Source of the DNA: an uncultured Lachnospiraceae bacterium
Lineage (GTDB): Bacteria > Bacillota > Clostridia > Lachnospirales > Lachnospiraceae
NCBI GenBank assembly: GCA_947367855.1
Contig: CANBFE010000001.1
Location: 372,001 to 436,000, forward strand
Direction of reading: 5' to 3'
DNA length: 64,000 nt
Every line of letters starts with the position of its first letter. The stretch's first letter is position 1. Shown here in pieces: positions 57,443 through 64,000 of this stretch. The notes under the pieces are model-generated. The model was not told where the DNA came from. It saw nothing but the letters and a program-made list of their open reading frames with translations, and did no database searches. Both the position numbers and the translations under genes were made by a program.

Positions 57443-58618
57443 ATGAACCAGGAAGAATGGAAGGAACGGGAAAAAATGTACGCCTGCTGGCTCTGCAATT
57501 TCCCGGGTATCAGAAATGCGCAGATGCATAAACTGTCGGAACTCTGCGGAGGGCCGGAGGGGATTTACCATGGGAGCAGGCAGCAGTGGGCCCAGGTACT
57601 CACGCCGCAGCAGGTGGAGGGACTTGCCGATTATACAGGGAAATGGCCTCCCGGGGCAAGATACAGTGAGATGCGGGAGGAGGGGATTCAGCTTGTGACA
57701 GTTGCGGACGCGGATTACCCGGAAAGGCTGAAAAATATTCCTGATCCGCCCTTTGCCCTCTTTGTAAAGGGGCGGCTGCCGGATGACGGCTTGCCTGCAA
57801 TTGCGGTTATCGGGGCAAGGGAGTGTTCCGAGTACGGAAGGTTTGTGGCCCGGGAACTTGGCGCGGCACTGGGGCGGCATGGCGTGGTGGTGGTCAGCGG
57901 AATGGCAAAGGGAATTGACGGCATCAGCCAGCAGGCGGCATTGGAGGCCGGAGGATTTTCCGTGGGTGTACTGGGGTCCGGTGTGGATGTCTGTTATCCT
58001 GCCCGGAACAGGGGTCTTTACAGCAGCCTGCTCCGGGACGGCGCGGTGCTGTCCGCTTATCCAAACGGAACGCCTGCCCGTCCACGGAATTTTCCGCCCA
58101 GGAACAGAATCGTAAGCGGGCTTGCAGATGCCGTGGTGGTTGTGGAGGCCAGGGCCAGAAGCGGCACGCTGATCACCGTGGACATGGCCCTGGAACAGGG
58201 ACGGGAGGTGTATGTGGTGCCCGGGCGCGTGACGGACAGGCTCAGCGACGGCTGTAACCGGCTGATTCGGCAGGGCGCGGGAGTGTGCCTGAGTCCGGAG
58301 AGTTTTTTTGAGGAGATTATGCAGATCGGGGAAAAAAGGAAGGAGAAGAAAAAAGGGGCCTGTCACAGGGAATCCGGTACGGCATCTTCTGATCTGTTGG
58401 AAAGGCGCCTGTCGGGACTTCCGGAAGAACTTGCGGAGGTTTGTAAGGCGCTGGACTTTTCTCCCAGGACGGCAGAGGAGATCAGAAGCCTGCTGCCGGA
58501 GAATTACGAAGACAGGCAGCTGATCTCAAGTCTGATGCAGTTATGCATGGCGGAACTGGCCGTTCAGGTCAGTCCGGGACAGTTCTGTCTCAACGGCGGA
58601 AAAAGAACCGTTGGGTAA
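57443..58618 (+). CDS. dprA: DNA processing protein DprA
   Basis: 391 residues. Helical N-terminal region (CNFPGIRNAQMHKLSELCGG), Rossmann-type domain from ~95: YPERLKNIPDPPFALFVKG, AVIGARECSEYGR, VVVSGMAKGIDGISQQAALE, FPPRNRIVSGLADAVVVVEA, SGTLITVDMALEQGREVYVV. A winged-helix C-terminus (VCKALDFSPRTAEEIRSLL) completes it. Loads RecA on incoming single strands. Start at 57443 has AAGGGGAG at 5 bases; longer frames to 57395 lack a site. Confidence 0.95.
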   Translation: MNQEEWKEREKMYACWLCNFPGIRNAQMHKLSELCGGPEGIYHGSRQQWAQVLTPQQVEGLADYTGKWPPGARYSEMREEGIQLVTVADADYPERLKNIPDPPFALFVKGRLPDDGLPAIAVIGARECSEYGRFVARELGAALGRHGVVVVSGMAKGIDGISQQAALEAGGFSVGVLGSGVDVCYPARNRGLYSSLLRDGAVLSAYPNGTPARPRNFPPRNRIVSGLADAVVVVEARARSGTLITVDMALEQGREVYVVPGRVTDRLSDGCNRLIRQGAGVCLSPESFFEEIMQIGEKRKEKKKGACHRESGTASSDLLERRLSGLPEELAEVCKALDFSPRTAEEIRSLLPENYEDRQLISSLMQLCMAELAVQVSPGQFCLNGGKRTVG

Positions 58619-58631
58619 AATGATTTTCCAG

Positions 58632-58661
58632 CTGACACCGGGCGTCTTTCTATGGTATACT
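58632..58661 (+). promoter_or_regulatory. Promoter of ispG-polC
   Basis: CTGACA, 18 bp, TATACT, 43 bp before the ispG start. Confidence 0.55.
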
Positions 58662-58704
58662 TATTTCAAAGTTCTTAAGGATGGTCGGGTTGGGGAGGAA
58701 AATC

Positions 58705-59757
58705 ATGCACAGAGATAATACAAAGGTTGTTCAGATAGGAGACAGGAAAATCGGCGGGGGCAATCCCATACTGATTCAGTCCATGACCAATACAAAGACG
58801 CAGGATGTGGAGGCCACGGTGGCCCAGATTCTGGAACTGGAACGGGCGGGCTGTGAGATCGTCCGGTGCACGGTGCCGGATATGGAGGCAGCAAGGGCTG
58901 TTTCACGGATAAAAGAGCAGATTCACATTCCCCTGGTGGCAGACATTCATTTTGACTACAAAATGGCAATCGCCGCCATGGAAAACGGAGCAGATAAAAT
59001 CCGTATCAATCCCGGGAATATTGGCGGACGGGACAGGGTGAAAGCGGTTCTGGAGGTGGCGGCAGCCAGAGGGATTCCCATCCGGGTGGGGGTTAACAGC
59101 GGTTCCCTGGAGAAGCGTCTTCTGGAAAAGTACGGCGGCGTCACTGCGGAGGGGATTGTGGAAAGCGCTTTGGACAAGGTGCATGTAATGGAGGAATTTG
59201 ATTTTCACAATCTGGTTATCAGCATCAAATCCTCCGATGTGCTTATGTGTGTGAAAGCCCATGAACTTCTGGCAGAGAGAACATCTTATCCCCTTCATGT
59301 GGGGATCACGGAAGCCGGGACGGTACAGAGCGGCAATATCAAGTCTGCCATAGGCCTGGGCCTGATTCTGCGCCAGGGTATAGGAGACACCATCCGGGTA
59401 TCCCTGACAGGGGATCCCGTGGAAGAGATTCGCTCCGCAAAACTGATTCTGCGGACACTGGGGCTGCGCAGGGGAGGGGTGGAAGTGGTTTCCTGTCCTA
59501 CATGCGGGCGGACCAGAATCGATCTGATCGGTCTGGCTGCCAGGGTGGAAAAACTGGTGGAGGATTATCCGCTGGATATCAGAGTGGCAGTGATGGGCTG
59601 TGCCGTGAACGGCCCCGGGGAAGCCAGGGAGGCGGATCTTGGCATAGCCGGCGGTCAGGGGGAGGGGCTTCTGTTTAAGAAAGGGGAAATCCTTCGGAAG
59701 GTGCCGGAAGAGCAACTGTTGGATGAATTGAAGAAAGAGCTGGATCACTGGAAATGA
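58705..59757 (+). CDS. ispG: (E)-4-hydroxy-3-methylbut-2-enyl-diphosphate synthase
   Basis: 350 residues. An N-terminal TIM barrel (QSMTNTKTQDVEATVAQILE; VPDMEAARAVSRIK; ADIHFDYKMAI; KIRINPGNIG) is joined to a [4Fe-4S] domain with Cys in SCPTCGRTRIDL and VMGCAVNGPGEAREADLGI. It performs the next-to-last step of the MEP isoprenoid pathway. ATG 58705 has GGGGAGGA upstream; the ATG at 58681 lacks one. The stop overlaps the polC start. Confidence 0.96.
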   Translation: MHRDNTKVVQIGDRKIGGGNPILIQSMTNTKTQDVEATVAQILELERAGCEIVRCTVPDMEAARAVSRIKEQIHIPLVADIHFDYKMAIAAMENGADKIRINPGNIGGRDRVKAVLEVAAARGIPIRVGVNSGSLEKRLLEKYGGVTAEGIVESALDKVHVMEEFDFHNLVISIKSSDVLMCVKAHELLAERTSYPLHVGITEAGTVQSGNIKSAIGLGLILRQGIGDTIRVSLTGDPVEEIRSAKLILRTLGLRRGGVEVVSCPTCGRTRIDLIGLAARVEKLVEDYPLDIRVAVMGCAVNGPGEAREADLGIAGGQGEGLLFKKGEILRKVPEEQLLDELKKELDHWK

Positions 59758-62700
59758 TGACAAATGCAAAACCGTTTTTTGAAGTATTTCCCACTCTGGA
59801 AATCAAGGGAAAGCTCAGGGACAGACTGGAGCAGGCAAAGGTGGAACGGGTGTCCGCCACGAAGCGTAAGGACAGAATTTCCGTTTATTTATACAGCACA
59901 AGGCTGATCATCAAAGAGGATATCTGGGCGGCAGAGAGGGAGATCAAGGCCCAGCTTTTTCCAAAGGCGTCCCTGGTTGTCCGCATCTTTGAACGATTTG
60001 AGCTTTCGGCCCAGTACACGCCGGAGAACCTGATGGATATCTACAGGGAGAGTATTCTGGCGGAGCTGCAGGAGTACAGTCATGTGGAGTATAATGCTTT
60101 TCGGACGGCGGATATTTCCTATCCGGAATCCGGGGGGATAGAGCTGAATATAGAAGATACCATACCTAACCGGAGCAAGGAACCAGAGCTGGTCCGGGTG
60201 TTGGAAAAAATACTGGTGGAACGCTGCGGCCTGGCAGCAGGGGTTACGGTAACCTACAGAGAGGCAGGTCCGCGGAAATATGTGGAAGACGATGAACTGA
60301 AGATCCGGATGCGGGTCAAGGACATATTTCTGAATGCAAAACTGGAAAATGAAACCGGAGCACTTTCCGGCGGACCGGAAGAGGGAAGCAGGAAAGCAAA
60401 GCCCGGGGCAGATGCGGATCTGGCGGGCAGAAAGACAGCCCAGGGAAGCCGGCCGGGAAACATACAGGGCAGATCAGGCGGAAACGGATGGCAGGAGGGA
60501 AATACGCCGGCCAAAACTGCCCTGCCTGCAGGGGATAACGCTCAGTTCGGCGGTATGACGCGCCAGTCAGGAGACGGGGGGACAGGTTTCCGGCGCAAGG
60601 GCGAGTTCAGGCGGGGCGAATTCCGCAGAGGAGATTATGGGCGTACCCTGAAACAGTCCGACGATCCGGATGTGATCTACGGAAGGGATTTTGAGGAGGA
60701 GGCCATTCCCATCGAGGATATTATCGGCGAGATGGGAGAGGTAACCATCCGGGGAAAGGTATTAAAGACAGACAGCCGCCAGATCAGAAACGAGAGAACC
60801 ATAGTTATGTTTGACGTGACGGACTTCACGGATACCATGACTGTGAAGCTCTTTGCCAGGAATGAATTTGTGAAAGAGCTGACAGACAGCCTGAAAAGCG
60901 GGACCTTTGTAAAGATAAAAGGCGTGGCGACCCTGGATAAGTTTGACCATGAGCTGACCATCGGTTCCCTGACGGGTATCAGGAGGATTCCGGATTTTAC
61001 CACCGTGCGCAGAGATACGGCCATGCATAAGCGGGTGGAGCTGCACTGCCATACCAAGATGAGCGATTTTGACGGCGTTTCCGAGGCCAAGGACATTGTA
61101 AAGAGGGCCTGCAAATGGGGGCACCGGGCCATTGCCATCACAGACCACGGCGTAGTGCAGGGTTTTACAGATGCTTTTCATGTATGGCAGGATTTATGGA
61201 AAGCGGAGAAGGAGAGGTGTAAGGAAAAGGGGGAGACTCCTGACAGGCAGAAATTTTTCAAGGTCATATATGGGGTGGAGGCCTATCTGGTGGATGACCT
61301 GAAAGAGATTGTCACCGGGGACAGAGGGCAGAAACTGGAAGATAGTTTTGTGGTATTTGATATCGAGACCACAGGGTTTTCCCCGGTAAATAACCGGATC
61401 ATTGAGATCGGTGCGGTAAAGGTAAGCGGAGGAAAGGTCACAGACCGCTTTTCTGCATTTGTAAACCCCCAGGTACCCATTCCCTTTGAGATTGAGAAGC
61501 TTACGGGAATCCGGGATGATATGGTGACAGAGGCTCCTGTGATTGAGGAGGTCCTGCCGCAGTTTCTGCAGTTTGCGGAAGGCTGTGTGCTGGTAGCCCA
61601 TAACGCGGGTTTTGACATGAGCTTTATCCTGGAGAACGCAAGGAGACTGGAGATTCCCTTTACAGAATGTACCTATGTGGATACGGTGGGCATTGCCCGC
61701 GTGCTGCTTCCGGACCAGGCCAAGCACACTCTGGATGCGGTGGCAAAGACATTGAATATCTCCCTGGAAAACCATCACCGTGCCGTGGATGATGCGGAGT
61801 GCACGGCCTGGATTTTCCTGAAGTTTATCCAGATGCTCAAGGAGAGGGACATACATACCCTTACGGGGCTGAATGAACTGGGGGCATCCAGTGCGGATCT
61901 GGTGAAAAAGCTTCCCACTTATCATGCCATTATCCTGGCAAAGAATGATCTGGGCCGCATTCATCTGTACAAGCTGGTGACGGAGTCCCATCTGCGCTAT
62001 TATGCGGGAAGGCATCCAAGGATTCCCAAAAGCATGGTCCAGAAGTACAGGGAGGGGCTGATTCTGGGCAGCGCCTGCGAGGCCGGGGAGCTGTACAGGG
62101 CCCTGTTGGATGAACAGAGCGAGATGCAGATTGCAAGGATTGTGAATTTCTATGATTACCTGGAGATACAGCCCGTGGGAAACAACAGGTTCATGATAGC
62201 CTCCGACAGGATCAGGAATATCAATTCCATGGAGGATATTCAGGAGGTGAACCGCAGGATTGTAAAACTGGGGGAGCAGTTCCACAAGCCTGTGGTGGGC
62301 ACATGTGATGTGCACTTTCTGGATCCGGAGGACGAGGTGTACAGGCGCATTATCATGGCAGGACGGGGCTTTGAAGATGCTGATGAGCAGGCCCCGCTGT
62401 TTCTTCACACAACGGATGAAATGCTGGAGGATTTTGCCTATCTGGGCAGTGACAAGGCTTATGAGGTGGTGGTTGCCAACACAAATAAAATCGCTGATAT
62501 GGTAGAATCCATAGATCCTGTCCGTCCGGATAAATGCGCTCCTGTCATTGAGGACAGCGACAAGAAACTGACCAGGATCTGTTATGATAAGGCTCATGAG
62601 ATCTATGGACCGGAGCTGCCGGATATTGTGGAAAAACGTCTGGAAAAGGAACTGCATTCCATAATTACCAATGGATTTGCTGTGATGTATATCATTGCGC

Positions 62701-64000
62701 AGAAGCTGGTCTGGAAGTCGGTGGAGGACGGATATCTGGTAGGATCCAGGGGAAGCGTGGGAAGCTCTTTTGTGGCTACCATGGCGGGAATTACGGAGAT
62801 CAATCCCCTGAGTCCCCACTATTACTGCAGTAAATGTTATTATGTGGATTTTGAGAGCGAGGACGTAAAATCCTATGCCGGTAAGGCAGGGGTGGATATG
62901 CCTGACAGGAACTGTCCGGTATGCGGGGAGCCGCTTCACAAGGATGGCTTTGACATCCCTTTTGAGACATTTCTGGGATTTAAGGGGGACAAGGAACCGG
63001 ATATTGACCTGAATTTTTCCGGGGAATACCAGTCCAAGGCTCATAAATATACGGAAGTGATTTTCGGTTCGGGACAGACTTACCGGGCGGGAACCATAGC
63101 TACCCTGGCGGAGAAGACTGCCTTTGGATATGTGAAGAATTATTTTGAGGAGAGACAGAAGCACAGGAGGAAAAGTGAGATAGAGAGACTGGCCATGGGA
63201 GTGGCCGGGGTGCGGAGAAGTACAGGGCAGCATCCCGGAGGCATCGTGGTGCTGCCAATCGGACAGGATATTAATTCCTTTACGCCCGTACAGCATCCTG
63301 CCAACGATATGACTACGGATATCGTGACAACTCATTTTGACTATCATTCCATTGACCATAATCTGCTGAAGCTTGACATTCTGGGACACGATGATCCTAC
63401 CATGATACGTATGCTCCAGGATATGACGGGAAGGGATCCCCTGACTATTCCGTTGGATGATCCAAAGGTCATGAGCCTGTTCCAGAAGACGGATGCCCTT
63501 GGGATCAGGCCGGAACAGATAGGGGGGACAAAACTGGGCGCCCTTGGCATTCCGGAGTTCGGCACGGATTTTGCCATGCAGATGCTTATTGATACCAAGC
63601 CCCAGGCATTTTCCGACCTGGTGCGGATTGCCGGGCTTTCCCACGGCACGGATGTGTGGCTGGGCAATGCCCAGGATCTGATCATGAGCGGCACGGCTAC
63701 CATTTCCACTGCCATCTGCACCCGTGACGATATCATGGTATACCTGATTCAGATGGGGGTGGAATCCAGTCTTGCCTTTACGATTATGGAGAGTGTCCGC
63801 AAGGGAAAGGGGCTGAAGGAAGACTGGATTGCTGCCATGAAGGAGAAAGATGTGCCGGACTGGTACATTGCCTCCTGCAAAAAAATCAAATACATGTTCC
63901 CCAAGGCCCATGCGGCAGCCTATGTGATGATGGCCTGGCGGATTGCCTACTGCAAGATCAATTATCCCCTTGCCTATTACGGAGCCTTTTTCAGTATCCG
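59754..64000 (+). CDS. polC: DNA polymerase III PolC-type alpha subunit, 3' truncated by window edge
   Basis: 1415 codons are present; about 50-100 more are expected past the window. Starts at ATG 59754 (overlapping the ispG stop) or the adjacent ATG 59757. Order: N-terminal domains, low-complexity Gly/Arg linker (~200-300, longer than usual), OB fold (VTIRGKVLKTDSRQIRNERT), PHP domain (RVELHCHTKMSDFDGV near 428) with an inserted 3'-5' exonuclease (VVFDIETTGFSPVNNRIIEI near 534; HRAVDDAECTAWIF), then the palm/fingers with a zinc site (CSKCYY, CPVCGEP), and GSRGSVGSSFVATMAGI. PolC is the leading-strand replicase of low-GC Gram-positives. Confidence 0.96.
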   Translation, partial: MMTNAKPFFEVFPTLEIKGKLRDRLEQAKVERVSATKRKDRISVYLYSTRLIIKEDIWAAEREIKAQLFPKASLVVRIFERFELSAQYTPENLMDIYRESILAELQEYSHVEYNAFRTADISYPESGGIELNIEDTIPNRSKEPELVRVLEKILVERCGLAAGVTVTYREAGPRKYVEDDELKIRMRVKDIFLNAKLENETGALSGGPEEGSRKAKPGADADLAGRKTAQGSRPGNIQGRSGGNGWQEGNTPAKTALPAGDNAQFGGMTRQSGDGGTGFRRKGEFRRGEFRRGDYGRTLKQSDDPDVIYGRDFEEEAIPIEDIIGEMGEVTIRGKVLKTDSRQIRNERTIVMFDVTDFTDTMTVKLFARNEFVKELTDSLKSGTFVKIKGVATLDKFDHELTIGSLTGIRRIPDFTTVRRDTAMHKRVELHCHTKMSDFDGVSEAKDIVKRACKWGHRAIAITDHGVVQGFTDAFHVWQDLWKAEKERCKEKGETPDRQKFFKVIYGVEAYLVDDLKEIVTGDRGQKLEDSFVVFDIETTGFSPVNNRIIEIGAVKVSGGKVTDRFSAFVNPQVPIPFEIEKLTGIRDDMVTEAPVIEEVLPQFLQFAEGCVLVAHNAGFDMSFILENARRLEIPFTECTYVDTVGIARVLLPDQAKHTLDAVAKTLNISLENHHRAVDDAECTAWIFLKFIQMLKERDIHTLTGLNELGASSADLVKKLPTYHAIILAKNDLGRIHLYKLVTESHLRYYAGRHPRIPKSMVQKYREGLILGSACEAGELYRALLDEQSEMQIARIVNFYDYLEIQPVGNNRFMIASDRIRNINSMEDIQEVNRRIVKLGEQFHKPVVGTCDVHFLDPEDEVYRRIIMAGRGFEDADEQAPLFLHTTDEMLEDFAYLGSDKAYEVVVANTNKIADMVESIDPVRPDKCAPVIEDSDKKLTRICYDKAHEIYGPELPDIVEKRLEKELHSIITNGFAVMYIIAQKLVWKSVEDGYLVGSRGSVGSSFVATMAGITEINPLSPHYYCSKCYYVDFESEDVKSYAGKAGVDMPDRNCPVCGEPLHKDGFDIPFETFLGFKGDKEPDIDLNFSGEYQSKAHKYTEVIFGSGQTYRAGTIATLAEKTAFGYVKNYFEERQKHRRKSEIERLAMGVAGVRRSTGQHPGGIVVLPIGQDINSFTPVQHPANDMTTDIVTTHFDYHSIDHNLLKLDILGHDDPTMIRMLQDMTGRDPLTIPLDDPKVMSLFQKTDALGIRPEQIGGTKLGALGIPEFGTDFAMQMLIDTKPQAFSDLVRIAGLSHGTDVWLGNAQDLIMSGTATISTAICTRDDIMVYLIQMGVESSLAFTIMESVRKGKGLKEDWIAAMKEKDVPDWYIASCKKIKYMFPKAHAAAYVMMAWRIAYCKINYPLAYYGAFFSI

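Noticed and set aside
61194..63911. 905-codon minus-strand frame opposite polC
   Set aside because: polC motifs on the plus strand are continuous across the same interval; the minus frame has no family features.

Overview
The window comes from a spore-forming Clostridia genome, most likely Lachnospiraceae. Evidence: a Gram-positive PolC-type replicase, a late sporulation sigma factor (sigK), AGGAGG-type ribosome binding sites, split pyrBI and group 2 pyrF genes, and the lachnospiral trio Gx-transporter / NusG-II / ApbE. Most of the window is GC-balanced housekeeping sequence in short operons on both strands. About 5.6 kb (37.7-43.3 kb) is clearly more AT-rich and foreign.

Layout: 0-6.5 kb holds a truncated exporter gene, pyrF, two G3E (CobW-type) metal-chaperone GTPases, ylmH and a CmpB-type membrane protein. 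6.5-9.9 kb has a decayed Uma2 nuclease gene and a two-component system. 10-12 kb (minus) carries pyrB-pyrI and a nitroreductase. 12.2-17 kb carries a PH-domain protein and a folate operon folC-folE-folP-folBK. 16.9-19 kb has the Gx transporter/NusG-II pair and a divergent apbE lipoprotein. 19-26.6 kb has a HAD hydrolase, tRNA-Thr, a large YfhO-like membrane protein, two small proteins, a class A PBP and a YigZ protein. 26.6-37 kb has mgtE with a structured leader, a membrane-tethered LuxR-type protein, a heterodimeric ABC exporter, lepA, hemW and an XRE/membrane pair with a clear operator. After the island come a decayed AAA-ATPase gene, a second ABC exporter pair, a hemerythrin-CheX-REC fusion, carB, a C-type-lectin-like protein resembling a diversity-generating retroelement target, a PilT-like ATPase, comM, dprA, ispG and polC (runs off the end).

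The most interesting locus is the island. It is flanked by a duplication of the last ~60 bp of sigK (26 bp identical core at 37720-37745 and 43306-43331), so sigK stays intact while its original 3' end is stranded 5.6 kb downstream. Between the repeats is a promoter and one tightly packed four-gene operon: an N6-adenine DNA methylase, an ~809-residue protein with two GHKL ATPase modules (MutL/MORC-like at the N-terminus, histidine-kinase-like at the C-terminus), a stand-alone receiver-domain protein, and an HNH endonuclease. I interpret this as a restriction/defence system in which nuclease control runs through a phosphotransfer-like module. No recombinase is encoded in the island.

Other points are a candidate translational control leader on mgtE, a transcription terminator between the promoter and start of the hemerythrin fusion gene, a PilT-like protein whose Walker A lysine is arginine, and carB without an adjacent carA.
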